Positions 40,793 to 50,166 of a stretch of 64,000 bases of DNA are shown here, one piece after another. The position numbers and the translations under genes were made by a program. This stretch comes from Stenotrophomonas sp. VV52 (GTDB lineage Bacteria > Pseudomonadota > Gammaproteobacteria > Xanthomonadales > Xanthomonadaceae), in assembly GCF_002893095.1 (NCBI RefSeq), contig NZ_KZ622864.1, positions 1 to 64,000 of the forward strand. The letters run 5' to 3'. Each line of letters begins with the position of its first letter. The stretch's first letter is position 1. The notes below the pieces were generated by a model, which was not told the DNA's origin, did no database searches, and saw nothing but the letters and a program-made list of their open reading frames with translations.

Positions 40793-41662
40793 ATGAAAGA
40801 AAAGCCTGTCCGCTCGCTCTCCGGCCTGCCCTTCCTGCTGGCCGTCCTGGCCCTGTTGGCGGTGGCTGCATGGTTGTTCTTCTCAGGGGTGGAGCGCGGC
40901 AACGTCAACCCGCTGTTGATCGTCGGCGGCCTGCTGCTCGGCCTGGCAGCCCTGTTCAGCCTGACCGGCCTCTACACCGTCCAGCCCAACCAGGCCGCCG
41001 TGCTCAGCCTGTTCGGCAAGTACGTCGGCACCGTCAAGGACAACGGCCTGCGCTGGAACAACCCCTTCTTCAGCAAGAAGAAGGTCAGCCAGCGCGTGCG
41101 CAACTTCGAAAGCGGCAAGCTCAAGGTCAACGAACTGGACGGCAGCCCCATCGAGATCGCCGCCGTCATCGTCTGGCAGGTCGTGGACGCCTCCGAAGCG
41201 GTCTACAACGTCGACGACTACGAAAGCTTCGTGCACATCCAGTCCGAATCGGCGCTGCGCGCGATGGCCACCAGCTACCCCTATGACCAGCATGAGGAAG
41301 GCCAGCTCTCGCTGCGCAGCCATGCCGCCGAGATCTCCCAGCATCTCAAGGACGAACTGGCCGAGCGCCTGGCCGACGCCGGCGTGCAGGTGCTCGACGC
41401 CCGCATCAGCCACCTCGCCTACGCCCCGGAGATTGCCCAGGCCATGCTGCAGCGCCAGCAGGCCAACGCGGTGATCGCCGCACGCACCCGCATCGTCGCC
41501 GGTGCGGTCGGCATGGTCGAAATGGCCCTGTCCGAACTGCAGAAGAACAACGTCGTGCAGCTGGATGAAGAGCGCAAGGCGCAGATGGTGGGCAACCTGC
41601 TCACCGTGCTGTGCTCCGACCGCGGCACCCAGCCGATCGTCAACGCCGGTTCGTTGTACTGA
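40793..41662 (+). CDS. SPFH/Band-7 domain membrane protein
   Basis: A 289-residue protein. Two N-terminal membrane spans (about residues 12-30 and 39-58) precede an SPFH domain ([31 protein letters not shown]...). This family scaffolds membrane microdomains. It is the first gene of a five-gene cluster controlled by the 40740-40760 palindrome. Confidence 0.9.
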   Translation: MKEKPVRSLSGLPFLLAVLALLAVAAWLFFSGVERGNVNPLLIVGGLLLGLAALFSLTGLYTVQPNQAAVLSLFGKYVGTVKDNGLRWNNPFFSKKKVSQRVRNFESGKLKVNELDGSPIEIAAVIVWQVVDASEAVYNVDDYESFVHIQSESALRAMATSYPYDQHEEGQLSLRSHAAEISQHLKDELAERLADAGVQVLDARISHLAYAPEIAQAMLQRQQANAVIAARTRIVAGAVGMVEMALSELQKNNVVQLDEERKAQMVGNLLTVLCSDRGTQPIVNAGSLY

Positions 41663-41664
41663 GC

Positions 41665-41844
41665 ATGAGTGAGAAGAAAGCCTACCCGCTGCGTATCAAT
41701 GCCGACGTGCTGGCGGCGGCGCAGCGCTGGGCCGACGACGAGCTGCGCAGCCTCAACGCGCAGATCGAGTACGTGCTGCGCGACGCACTGCGCAAGGCTG
41801 GACGCCTTCCCAAACCCGCACCTGATCCGGAGAGCAAGGAATGA
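41665..41844 (+). CDS. Arc-family ribbon-helix-helix protein
   Basis: A 59-residue protein: [41 protein letters not shown] is a typical Arc-type RHH. It starts three bases after the SPFH stop and its TGA overlaps the next ATG (ATGA). It probably autoregulates the cluster through the upstream palindrome. Confidence 0.85.
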   Translation: MSEKKAYPLRINADVLAAAQRWADDELRSLNAQIEYVLRDALRKAGRLPKPAPDPESKE

Positions 41845-42017
41845 GCAAGCGCTGGACGTACCTGACCGTGGAAGTGAAGCCCTCGTGGACCGGTTTGAAG
41901 CCTGAAGACCTGCAGGCCGAAATGAACCGCCAGGGCCAACTCGGCTGGGAGCTGGTGAACGTACTGCAGGGCACCCCGATGGGCGTGGCGCTGCTGTTCT
42001 TCAAGAAGGAGAGCTGA
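41841..42017 (+). CDS. DUF4177-like small protein
   Basis: A 58-residue protein, [18 protein letters not shown]...[10 protein letters not shown]...ALLFFKKES. The strand-helix-strand layout with GWELV matches DUF4177. ATGA overlap with the RHH gene supports it. Function is unknown, but these proteins co-occur with SPFH genes. Confidence 0.78.
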   Translation: MSKRWTYLTVEVKPSWTGLKPEDLQAEMNRQGQLGWELVNVLQGTPMGVALLFFKKES

Positions 42018-42018
42018 G

Positions 42019-42540
42019 ATGCGCACCGCATTCCCGGTCGCCCCCGCCCCGGTCTGGCGCCTGCTCTGGCTGTGGCTGCCCATGCTGGGCGTAGCGGTGA
42101 TGATCGTGGCGACCACGCTGCAGTCCGCACAGCGCACCCCGATGGATCTGGCGATCACCCTGCCGTTCCTGCTGCTGGTCAGCGGCGTGCTTACCTGGGC
42201 GTTCTTCCGCCGCAGGATCGAACTGCAGGGCACCGAACTGGTGGTGACCTCTACGTTCTACCGCCGGCGCACGGCGGTGTCGGCACTGCAGCTGGACCGG
42301 GCCCGCATCGTGGACCTGGCCGAGCACGCCGAGTTCAAGCCCGGCATCAAGATCAACGGCTTCGGCATGCCCGGCTTCCAGTCCGGCCACTACCGGAGTG
42401 GCGGGAAGAAGGTGTTCTGCCTGGTCACCGACGCCAGCCGGGTGCTGCACCTGCCGCTGCGCGACGGCAGCGCGTTGCTGCTGAGCCCGGAAAACCCGCG
42501 TGCGCTGCTGGATGCGCTGAACGCGCAGGCCACGCGCTAA
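42019..42540 (+). CDS. Membrane protein with PH-like domain
   Basis: A 173-residue protein. Two membrane spans lie at about residues 13-33 and 43-63. The rest (FRRRIELQGTELVVTSTFYRRRTAVSALQLDRARIVDL) resembles bacterial PH (YdbT/bPH) domains. It starts one base after the DUF4177-like stop. Confidence 0.72.
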   Translation: MRTAFPVAPAPVWRLLWLWLPMLGVAVMIVATTLQSAQRTPMDLAITLPFLLLVSGVLTWAFFRRRIELQGTELVVTSTFYRRRTAVSALQLDRARIVDLAEHAEFKPGIKINGFGMPGFQSGHYRSGGKKVFCLVTDASRVLHLPLRDGSALLLSPENPRALLDALNAQATR

Positions 42541-42549
42541 GCTGGGCGC

Positions 42550-43350
42550 ATGCGCCGATACCCTGCCCTGCTGATCAATACCGCCGACATCGAACTGTGG
42601 CCCGGTGGCCTGCTGCGCGCGCGCAGCAATGCCGATGCGCGGGCGCTGGCCAGGGCCCGCTGGGTGGTGCGGCGCAAGCGCGACGGCCAGTACCTGGCCG
42701 CCGCCACCGCGCACGGGCTGCTGCCGCTGGTGCCGCACCTGATGCGCGAACCGGGCATCGAGGAGGCGCTGGACGCCCTTGATGACGCCCTGAGTGGCAC
42801 GCGGCGCGCCCACGCGCCCGATGACCTGCTGCCGCTGAGCGGGCTGCAGGCGCGGCTTGAGGAACTGGGCATAGACGCGGAAAGCTATGAAGACGACACC
42901 GGGCTGGTGCTGGAAGCCGAGCCTGCGCGACTGTCACTCGCCGGCTTCGATCGCTATCGCCGACCGCTCTGGCTGCAGCACGGTGCGGCGCAGGGCTGGC
43001 AGCGCATGCAGCAGCATGCCGCGCGCGAAGGCGTGGTACTGGAAGCGATCTCCGGCTATCGCAGCCATGATTACCAGCTGGGCATTTTCGAACGGAAGCG
43101 TTCGCGCGGCCTTGAAGTGGCGGACATCCTGCAGGTCAACGCCGCGCCGGGTTACAGCGAACATCACGGCGGGCGGGCGCTGGACATCAGTGCCCCCGGT
43201 GAACCGCCTGCCGAGGAAAGTTTTGAGGCGACGCCGGCGTTTGCGTGGTTGCAGCAGCATGCCGGGACGCATGGGTTCCAGATGAGTTATCCGCGTGGCA
43301 ATCCGCATGGGATTATCTACGAGCCTTGGCATTGGTGCTGGCGCCGGTGA
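42550..43350 (+). CDS. VanY-family D-alanyl-D-alanine carboxypeptidase
   Basis: A 266-residue zinc peptidase. The VanY motif SGYRSHDYQLGIF (168-180) is followed by SEHHGGRALDI (203-213) with H205 and D212 as zinc ligands, and EPWH (258-261) supplies the catalytic glutamate and third ligand. It lacks an obvious signal peptide, so its location is uncertain. It lies nine bases after the PH-like gene and closes the cluster. Confidence 0.88.
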   Translation: MRRYPALLINTADIELWPGGLLRARSNADARALARARWVVRRKRDGQYLAAATAHGLLPLVPHLMREPGIEEALDALDDALSGTRRAHAPDDLLPLSGLQARLEELGIDAESYEDDTGLVLEAEPARLSLAGFDRYRRPLWLQHGAAQGWQRMQQHAAREGVVLEAISGYRSHDYQLGIFERKRSRGLEVADILQVNAAPGYSEHHGGRALDISAPGEPPAEESFEATPAFAWLQQHAGTHGFQMSYPRGNPHGIIYEPWHWCWRR

Positions 43351-43446
43351 CCAGCCACGCAGGGCGTGGCTCTACCCTCCGGAGACCGGTACGGCTGCCC
43401 CCGACAATGCGCGTCACCCCGGTAGAGCCACGCCCTGCGTGGCTGC
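43351..43446. repeat. Pair of REP palindromes between VanY and AlkA genes
   Basis: Inverted pair: CAGCCACGCAGGGCGTGGC...CTAC (43351-43375) and GTAGAGCCACGCCCTGCGTGGC (43422-43446). The first begins right after the VanY stop. The pair could act as a bidirectional hairpin. Confidence 0.75.
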
Positions 43447-43467
43447 GCGGACCGTCACCGCAGCCGA

Positions 43468-44142
43468 TCAATCCTGCGACCGGTTCGTCGCCGTCTTCGG
43501 CACTTCGCTGAAATCGGCAATCCGCCACAGGTACAGGCTGGCGTAGGTCCGGAACGGGCCCCACTTTTCGCCGCGCAGGGCCAGTTCCTTCGGCGTCAAC
43601 ATGACCTCCGCCTTGTCCACGCGCTGGGCGCCCTTGCGGATGCCGAGGTCGTCGATCGGCAGGATGTCCGGCCGGCCAAGGCGGAACATCAGCATCATCT
43701 CCACCGTCCAGCGGCCGATGCCGCGGATCGGAACCAGCGCTTCGACGATGGCGTCGTGCTCCATCACCGACATCCGGCGCAGGTCCGGTACTTCACCGGC
43801 GGCTTCACGACGGGCCAGGTCGCGCAAGGCCAGCGCCTTGTTGCCGGACACGCCGCAGGTGCGCAGGCCGGCATCATCGATGCGCGACAGCGTGTCCGCG
43901 TGCAGGCGGGTGCTGCCGATCGCCGTTTCCACCCGTCCTACAATCGTCGATGCGGCCTTGCCGCTGAGCTGCTGGAACAGGATCGCGCGGGCCAACGCGT
44001 CCACCGGGTCGAAACGGCGCGCCCAGCCCGGCGGTGGCTCGATCGGGCCCAGGCGCTTCATCCACGTGCCCAGCCGACGGTCGCGCCGTGAGAGCCAGTC
44101 GTGCGCCTCGTCCACGTCGAACCCACGGCGGAAGCGCGGCAT
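43468..44142 (-). CDS. DNA-3-methyladenine glycosylase, AlkA-like
   Basis: A 224-residue HhH-GPD protein. The helix-hairpin-helix LVPIRGIGRWTVEMML is at 136-151 and the catalytic aspartate is D165 in LPIDDLGI. It removes alkylated bases. The start lies one base after the DUF423 gene's stop, so the two are probably translated together. Confidence 0.92.
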   Translation of the reverse strand: MPRFRRGFDVDEAHDWLSRRDRRLGTWMKRLGPIEPPPGWARRFDPVDALARAILFQQLSGKAASTIVGRVETAIGSTRLHADTLSRIDDAGLRTCGVSGNKALALRDLARREAAGEVPDLRRMSVMEHDAIVEALVPIRGIGRWTVEMMLMFRLGRPDILPIDDLGIRKGAQRVDKAEVMLTPKELALRGEKWGPFRTYASLYLWRIADFSEVPKTATNRSQD

Positions 44143-44143
44143 C

Positions 44144-44515
44144 TCAGCGCCTCAGCGCGTTGAAGCCGTACACCGCCCAGCCCAGCATCAGCGCGGTCCC
44201 GCCGACCGGGGCCAGCCCGGTGCTGAGCTTCCACAGCGCGCCGGCCACCAGGCTGCCGGAGAACAGCAGCGTGCCCAGCAGCAACACGTACAGCGCCAGC
44301 TTGCCGACCGCGTTCTGCTGGGTCGGACCAAGCACCGCCAGGGCCACGCCGTGGCCGAACGCGAACAGCGCGGCGGTGTTCACGTGCGACTGCGCCAACG
44401 GCTCGGCGATGCCGTGCGATGCATAGGCCGAGAGGCCTACCGCGGTGGCCGCCAGCAAGCCGCCAAGGCAGGCCAGCAGCGAAGGTTTACGCGCGCGTCG
44501 TTCCAGGTTGAGCAT
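44144..44515 (-). CDS. DUF423 family membrane protein
   Basis: A 123-residue protein with four spans and the family pattern AYASHGIAEPLAQSHVNTAALFAFGHGVAL...LFSGSL. GGAGG before the start follows directly on the T-run of a terminator. Function is unknown. Confidence 0.88.
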   Translation of the reverse strand: MLNLERRARKPSLLACLGGLLAATAVGLSAYASHGIAEPLAQSHVNTAALFAFGHGVALAVLGPTQQNAVGKLALYVLLLGTLLFSGSLVAGALWKLSTGLAPVGGTALMLGWAVYGFNALRR

Positions 44516-44524
44516 GCTGCATCC

Positions 44525-44562
44525 TCCAAAAAAAAAACGCGCCGCAGGAAGCGGCGCGTTTT
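44525..44562 (-). terminator. Terminator of the SRPBCC gene
   Basis: Twelve-base arms AAAACGCGCCGC (44534-44545) and GCGGCGCGTTTT (44551-44562), loop AGGAA, followed on the minus strand by ten consecutive T (44537-44528). Confidence 0.9.
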
Positions 44563-44594
44563 CTGTTCTGCGTTACATCACGGCAACCGTCGGA

Positions 44595-45674
44595 TTACTT
44601 GACGGCCCAGTAGATGTCGTAGGTCGCTTCCGGCGTGAAGGACTTCTCAACGCCTGCGTTCCAGGACTCGTACGGACGGTCGATCACTTCGTTGCCACCG
44701 GTCACGGCCCAGGCGCGCAGGGCGTTGCGGGCGATGTCCAGGCCAGCCATGTGGCCGGTGTACTTCGCATGCGCGGTGCGGTGCGGTGCGACGTGCACGT
44801 ACTTGACCGGGGCGCCACCGTCGATCTTCACCGTCAGGGCTTCAGCCGAAGCGCCTTCGGTACCCTTCTTCTTGACCGGCTGGGCCACGTCGAAGGCGTA
44901 CTTTTCCTGGCCGAAGTCGGTGGTGATGATGCGGAACGGACCGGCGGCTTCGAGGTCATTGGCCTCCATCACGCGCTTGATCCACTCCTGGTTGTCCTTG
45001 ATCGACTTGGTGATGGTGCCTTCGCCACGATCGACGTTACCGGCGGTGACCACCAGCAGGTCTTCGGCCGGGGCATCGATGATGGCCAGGTCGGTCAGCG
45101 GGGCTTCGGCGGTGCGGTAGTCGATGTTCGGCACGGTGGCCAGCATGTTGGCCATGCGCGACAGACCCAGCTTCAGGTCGTCACCGACGTGACGGCTGAC
45201 GTACAGGCCCGCGTAACGACCAAACAGGTTGAAACCGTACTTGACGCTGTAGTCCTGGGTGATCTTGACGTTGCGGCCACCCTTGCCGGTCGGCTCGAGG
45301 GTGAAGCTGGTCTTCTTGTCGTGACCCTTGGTGGCGTCATCGATGGCAATGGCCACGCGCTTGTTCGGCTCGGACTCGGTGATCTCCCAGCTGCCCTGGC
45401 CCAGCGACGGCTCCTTGGAGTTGAAGTCCAGACGGGCACCGACGCCGGCAGCGGGGCCGGAGAGCTTCAGTTCAACGGCGGGATCGCGCAGCACGAGCGG
45501 GTTCCAGTCCTTGAAGCGGCGCAGGCTGTTGACCGTGTCGTACACGATCGTCATCTTGCGGTTGGTCTCGATGCTTTCAGTGATGTGACGCTCGCCCGGC
45601 AGCACAACGCCAATGATGACGAACAGGCCAGCCACGATCCCCAAGGCGATCAGGAACTCGATAATACGGGTCAT
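44595..45674 (-). CDS. Membrane-anchored SRPBCC (START-like) family protein
   Basis: A 359-residue protein. One N-terminal span (about residues 4-24) anchors a START/Bet v1-type domain (YDTVNSLRRFKDWNPLV...GVGARLDFNS). A second half (DFGQEKYAFDVAQPVKKK) resembles a GyrI-like small-molecule-binding fold. It could bind hydrophobic ligands in the periplasm. It is a single-gene unit ended by the terminator at 44525-44562. Confidence 0.82.
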   Translation of the reverse strand: MTRIIEFLIALGIVAGLFVIIGVVLPGERHITESIETNRKMTIVYDTVNSLRRFKDWNPLVLRDPAVELKLSGPAAGVGARLDFNSKEPSLGQGSWEITESEPNKRVAIAIDDATKGHDKKTSFTLEPTGKGGRNVKITQDYSVKYGFNLFGRYAGLYVSRHVGDDLKLGLSRMANMLATVPNIDYRTAEAPLTDLAIIDAPAEDLLVVTAGNVDRGEGTITKSIKDNQEWIKRVMEANDLEAAGPFRIITTDFGQEKYAFDVAQPVKKKGTEGASAEALTVKIDGGAPVKYVHVAPHRTAHAKYTGHMAGLDIARNALRAWAVTGGNEVIDRPYESWNAGVEKSFTPEATYDIYWAVK

Positions 45675-45721
45675 TCAGGAGTCTCCGGGGCCGATCCCAC
45701 GGCCGGGTTGATTGAAGCGAA

Positions 45722-45769
45722 GCGCCAATCCTAGCAGGCTTCGCGGGTGTTATGGATCAGGATTGGCGC
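45722..45769. promoter_or_regulatory. Inverted repeat upstream of the SRPBCC gene
   Basis: Perfect 11-base arms GCGCCAATCCT (45722-45732) and AGGATTGGCGC (45759-45769) with a 26-base spacer, 48 bases before the start codon. The rest of the 280-base gap to 45954 shows no gene. Confidence 0.5.
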
Positions 45770-45954
45770 ACCGGTTTCCATACCGGGAGCGGTTTTTTGA
45801 GGCAAGGAGCGGAAAGATAGCGCATCAGGTGGGCCCGCACGTGGCCCCGCGCGATATTTATTTGCCGGTATCGGCAAATGGGCCGCCCGCGTCGGCCACA
45901 GGCCTTGCCCTGCAAGGCTTTCAACTGGCGTTCATTTTCAATATTCGTAGGCCT

Positions 45955-46596
45955 TCACACCAGCTGCAGTTCGAATGCCTTCAGCACCGCGCGGGTACGG
46001 TCGCGCACGCCCAGCTTGGACAGGATGTTGGAGACATGGTTCTTGATGGTGCCCTCGGCCACGCCCAGCGAGTTGGCGATCTCCTTGTTGGAGAAACCGC
46101 TGGCCATCAGGCGCAGGATCTCGGTCTCGCGGTCGGTCAGCGGGTCGGGCCGGTCCAGGCTCACGAACTCGTTGCGCATGTGCTCCAGGCCGGACAGCAG
46201 GCGCTGGGTGACTGCCGGCTGCACCAGCGAGCCGCCGTCGGCCACGGTGCGGATCGCGCCGACCAGTTGCTCCAGGGTCACGTCCTTGAGCAGGTAGCCC
46301 TTGGCCCCGGCCTTCAGCCCGGCCAGCACCAGCTGGTCGTCGTCGAAGGTGGTGAGGATGATGGTCGGCGGCAGCTGGCCGGTGCGCGACAGGTGCTGCA
46401 GCGCCTCCAGGCCGGACATCACCGGCATGCGCATGTCCATCAGCACCACGTCCGGACGGACCGTGGGGATGAGGTCGACGGCCTGGCGTCCATCGGCCGC
46501 CTCGGCCACCACCTCGATCCCGTCGTCCAGTGCCAGCAGCGAGCGGATCCCCTGCCGCACCAGGGTTTGGTCGTCGACCAGGCAGACGCGAATCAT
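45955..46596 (-). CDS. NarL/LuxR-type response regulator
   Basis: A 213-residue protein. The receiver domain carries the phospho-acceptor D54 (VVLMDMRMP), with acidic pair DD near residue 8 and K in GYLLKD. The LuxR HTH is at about 152-203 (LTDRETEILRLMASGFSNKEIANSLGV). The start ATG at 46596 shares one base with the kinase stop (TGATG), so the pair is co-translated. Confidence 0.95.
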   Translation of the reverse strand: MIRVCLVDDQTLVRQGIRSLLALDDGIEVVAEAADGRQAVDLIPTVRPDVVLMDMRMPVMSGLEALQHLSRTGQLPPTIILTTFDDDQLVLAGLKAGAKGYLLKDVTLEQLVGAIRTVADGGSLVQPAVTQRLLSGLEHMRNEFVSLDRPDPLTDRETEILRLMASGFSNKEIANSLGVAEGTIKNHVSNILSKLGVRDRTRAVLKAFELQLV

Positions 46597-47795
46597 CAAC
46601 GCACTCCTTCCAGGATGGCACCCAGCATCAGCACTGGCACGCCGGGGACCGAGGCGCGCAGGCGGAAGCCCTGACCCCGGTGGGTTTCGATCTGCAGCTC
46701 ACCGCCGCATTGTTGCAGGCGTTCGCGCATCCCGCGCAAGCCGTTGCCGATCACGATGCCGTCGGCGCCGACCCCGTCGTCGTGCGCATGCACCACCACC
46801 TGGCCAGGCGGTTCGCGCTGCACCTGGATCCACAGGTTGCGCGCGCGGGCATGGCGCACCGCGTTGGTGATGATCTCCTGGGTGCAGCGCAGCAGCACAT
46901 GGGCCTGCTCGGGGTCTTCCACGCTGAGCGGCTCTTCGATGTCCAGGTGGATGTCCAGCGAGGGCACCTGCTCGGTCAGCGGGCGCAGCGCCGCGGCCAG
47001 GTCGATGGCGCCGCTGTCGCGGAGCTGGCTGACCGCTTCGCGCACGTCGGTGAGCAGCAGCTTGGCCAGGGTATGGGCCTGGTGCACGTGTTCCTGGGCC
47101 TGGCCCTCGGTGATGTGCCCGGCCACTTCCAGGTTCAGGCTCAGCGCGGTCAGGTGGTGGCCGAGCAGGTCGTGCAGCTCGCGGGAGATGCGGGTGCGCT
47201 CGTTGACCCGGGCGCTTTCGGCCAGCAGCACGCGGGTGGCGCGCAGCTCGGTGTTGAGCCGGCGCTGCTCCTCGCGGGCGTCGGTCTGCTGGCGGGCGAC
47301 CAGGCTGGTCACGAAGATGAACATGGAGAAGCCGCCATACAGCAGCGACTGCATGACCGCCTCGAACAGCGAAAACGGCAGGAACAGGTAGTACACCGGG
47401 GCCACCGCCAGCTGGCTGACCAGCAGCCAGATCACCCCGAACCGGGCCGGCAGCATCCACGGAATGACCCCGGCCGCGACCATCATCAGGATGCTGCCCA
47501 GCCCCGAGCCGCTCAGGAAGCTCACTGCCAGGGCCGAAATGGTCAGCAGGACCAGGATGGCGCGGTCGTACCAGGCCGAATGGCCGCCGCCGTCGCGCAG
47601 GCCACGGGTGAGCCACAGGTAGCCGCCGCCGAACGCGAAGTAGGCCACGAACAGCAGCGCGGTCGGCAGGTCCATGCCACCGCCGCGCCGGACCAGCGCT
47701 TCGTACTGGGAATAGACCAGCGGCAGGCCCAGCATGACCCAGGTAAACAGGCCGGCCAGTCGCAGTACTCGGGTTTGGCTGAGGTATCCCAACAT
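46596..47795 (-). CDS. Sensor histidine kinase, HisKA_3/DesK-like
   Basis: A 399-residue protein with five or six N-terminal membrane spans, a short coiled coil, the phospho-acceptor H208 in ISRELHDLLGHHL, and the ATPase blocks EIITNAVRHARA and GNGLRGMRERL. DesK relatives sense membrane state. It partners the response regulator that overlaps its stop. Confidence 0.93.
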   Translation of the reverse strand: MLGYLSQTRVLRLAGLFTWVMLGLPLVYSQYEALVRRGGGMDLPTALLFVAYFAFGGGYLWLTRGLRDGGGHSAWYDRAILVLLTISALAVSFLSGSGLGSILMMVAAGVIPWMLPARFGVIWLLVSQLAVAPVYYLFLPFSLFEAVMQSLLYGGFSMFIFVTSLVARQQTDAREEQRRLNTELRATRVLLAESARVNERTRISRELHDLLGHHLTALSLNLEVAGHITEGQAQEHVHQAHTLAKLLLTDVREAVSQLRDSGAIDLAAALRPLTEQVPSLDIHLDIEEPLSVEDPEQAHVLLRCTQEIITNAVRHARARNLWIQVQREPPGQVVVHAHDDGVGADGIVIGNGLRGMRERLQQCGGELQIETHRGQGFRLRASVPGVPVLMLGAILEGVR

Positions 47796-47932
47796 GGGGG
47801 CATCTTAGGCTGAACCTGTGCCGCTGCACCCCGGCAGAAGTCATGCCCGGCCTGTGCCCTGCCCGGCCACCCATGTAATAATCGGCGGCAGGGTCCCGCG
47901 AGGGGCCAACCGCGTTACCCCACGGAGTCACA

Positions 47933-48529
47933 ATGTCGATTGTCATCCGCGACGTGCGCGAGCACGAGCTCGATTCCGTCCTGGCCCTGAACAACAACGC
48001 CGGCCTGGCCATCCTTCCGCTGGATGCCGCCCGGCTGCGCCTGTTTTTCGAAACCGCTGAGTATTTCCGCGTCGCCGAGCGCGACGGCAACCTGGCCGGC
48101 TTCCTGATCGGCTTCGGCAGCGACAGCCAGCACGACAGCAGCAACTTCGCCTGGTTCAAGCAGCACCTGACCAGCAAATTCTTCTATATCGACCGCATCG
48201 TGGTGGCCAGCCGCCGCCGCGGCGGCGGCGTGGGCCGGGCGTTCTATGCCGATGCCCAGAGCTTTGCCGAACTGCGCTACCCGCAGCTGACCTGCGAAGT
48301 GTTCCTGGACCATGGCGCCGACGCGGCGCTGCTGTTCCATGGCAGCTTCGGCTTCCGCGAGGTCGGCCAGAACAACATGCCGCACGTGGACGTGCGCGCC
48401 AGCATGCTGCTCAAGGACCTGTGCAGTTACCAATGGGTGCACGACACCTACGGCGATGCGCTGCCCGACGTGCCCTGGGTGGGCCACCGTCGCGAGCTGC
48501 AGCGCGCGCCTCGACCGACGGGGACCTGA
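47933..48529 (+). CDS. GNAT family N-acetyltransferase
   Basis: A 198-residue GNAT protein: the acetyl-CoA loop is YIDRIVVASRRRGGGVGRAFYADA. The substrate is unknown. It ends one base before the minC start, so it may be co-transcribed with minCDE. Confidence 0.9.
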   Translation: MSIVIRDVREHELDSVLALNNNAGLAILPLDAARLRLFFETAEYFRVAERDGNLAGFLIGFGSDSQHDSSNFAWFKQHLTSKFFYIDRIVVASRRRGGGVGRAFYADAQSFAELRYPQLTCEVFLDHGADAALLFHGSFGFREVGQNNMPHVDVRASMLLKDLCSYQWVHDTYGDALPDVPWVGHRRELQRAPRPTGT

Positions 48530-48530
48530 A

Positions 48531-49319
48531 GTGGCGGCAAACATGGATTTTGAACAGGCCGGCGAGCTGAAGATCGGCCAGGTGGGTATCGCCAACCTGC
48601 GCATCCGCACCCTGGATGTGGAACGTCTCACCCGTGAAATGCACGACCGCGTGGCCCGCGCGCCGAAGCTGTTTGGCCGCGCTGCGGTGATCCTGGACTT
48701 CGGCGGGCTCAGCCAGATGCCCGACGTGGCCACCGCCCAGGCGCTGCTCGACGGCCTGCGCAGCGCCGGCGTGCTGCCGGTGGCACTGGCCTACGGCAGC
48801 AACGAAACCGACCTGCTTTCGCAGCAGCTGGGCCTGCCGCTGCTGGCCAAGTTCCGCGCCCAGTACGAGCGCGCCGAGGCCGAACCGGCGGTGGCGGCGG
48901 TAGCGCCGGCCCCGGAACCGGCCCGCCGCCCGCGCGCCGCTGAGCCCGCCCCGGCCCCGGCCACGCCGGCCGCCACGGGCGGTGCCCCGCAACCCGGCCG
49001 CATGCAGACCAGCAATGTCCGCTCGGGCCAGCAGCTGTATGCCGAGAACTGCGACCTGACCGTGATGGCCACGGTTGGCGCCGGTGCCGAGGTGATTGCC
49101 GACGGCAGCATCCATATTTACGGTACGCTGCGGGGCCGCGCCCTGGCAGGTGCCCAGGGCAATACCACGGCGCGTATTTTCTGCCGTGACTTCCACGCTG
49201 AACTGGTCGCCATTGCCGGCCATTACAAGGTACTGGACGATGTCCCGGACACCCTGCGCGGCAAGGCCGTGCAGGTCTGGCTGGAACAGGACCAGATCAA
49301 GATCGCTGCGCTGGACTGA
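48531..49319 (+). CDS. minC: Septum site-determining protein MinC
   Basis: A 262-residue inhibitor of FtsZ polymerisation. The N-terminal domain is followed by an Ala/Pro-rich linker (about residues 118-160) and a C-terminal beta-helix domain (VRSGQQLYAENCDLTVMATVGAGAEVIADGSIHIYGTLRGRALAG). GTG at 48531 with GGGGA upstream was chosen; ATG at 48543 is possible. Confidence 0.95.
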   Translation: MAANMDFEQAGELKIGQVGIANLRIRTLDVERLTREMHDRVARAPKLFGRAAVILDFGGLSQMPDVATAQALLDGLRSAGVLPVALAYGSNETDLLSQQLGLPLLAKFRAQYERAEAEPAVAAVAPAPEPARRPRAAEPAPAPATPAATGGAPQPGRMQTSNVRSGQQLYAENCDLTVMATVGAGAEVIADGSIHIYGTLRGRALAGAQGNTTARIFCRDFHAELVAIAGHYKVLDDVPDTLRGKAVQVWLEQDQIKIAALD

Positions 49320-49354
49320 CGCAGCAACCCAACAGAATCATCAGGAGAAGTCCT

Positions 49355-50164
49355 TTGGCTGAAATCATCGTAGTCACCTCCGGCAAGGGCGGCGTCGGCA
49401 AGACCACTTCCAGCGCAAGCCTGGCCTGCGGCCTGGCCAAACAGGGCAAGAAGGTGGCGGTGATCGACTTCGACGTCGGCCTGCGCAACCTCGACCTGAT
49501 CATGGGCTGCGAGCGCCGCGTGGTGTACGACTTCGTCAATGTCGTGCACGGCGAAGCCACCCTCAAGCAGGCCCTGATCAAGGACAAGCGCTTCGACAAC
49601 CTGTACGTGCTGGCTGCCTCGCAGACCCGCGACAAGGACGCGCTGACCCAGGAAGGCGTGGGCAAGGTACTCAAGGACCTGGCCGCCGACGGCTTCGACT
49701 ACATCATCTGCGACTCGCCGGCCGGCATCGAGAAGGGCGCCTTCCTGGCGATGTACTTCGCCGACCGCGCGGTGGTGGTGGTGAACCCGGAAGTGTCTTC
49801 GGTGCGCGACTCGGACCGCATCATCGGCCTGCTCGACTCGAAGACCCACAAGGCCGAGTCCGGCCAGAACGTGCCGGCCTTCCTGCTGCTGACCCGCTAC
49901 AGCCCGGCCCGCGTGGAAACCGGCGAGATGCTCAGCATTGCCGACGTGGAAGAAGTGCTCGGGCTGAAGGCGATCGGCGTGATCCCGGAATCGGGCGACG
50001 TGCTGAACGCCTCCAACAAGGGCGAGCCGGTGATCCTGGACCCGGAATCGGCCGCTGGCCAGGCTTACGGCGATGCGGTTGCCCGCATCCTCGGCGAAGA
50101 GCGCCCGATGCGCTTCACCTCGGTGGAGAAGAAGGGCTTCTTCAGCAAGCTGTTCGGAGGGTAA
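49355..50164 (+). CDS. minD: Septum site-determining protein MinD
   Basis: A 269-residue membrane-cycling ATPase. The deviant Walker A is [10 protein letters not shown] (about 9-18), and the C-terminal amphipathic tail [11 protein letters not shown] binds membrane. It starts at a TTG with AGGAGA upstream, and activates MinC and responds to MinE. Confidence 0.97.
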   Translation: MAEIIVVTSGKGGVGKTTSSASLACGLAKQGKKVAVIDFDVGLRNLDLIMGCERRVVYDFVNVVHGEATLKQALIKDKRFDNLYVLAASQTRDKDALTQEGVGKVLKDLAADGFDYIICDSPAGIEKGAFLAMYFADRAVVVVNPEVSSVRDSDRIIGLLDSKTHKAESGQNVPAFLLLTRYSPARVETGEMLSIADVEEVLGLKAIGVIPESGDVLNASNKGEPVILDPESAAGQAYGDAVARILGEERPMRFTSVEKKGFFSKLFGG

Positions 50165-50166
50165 GC

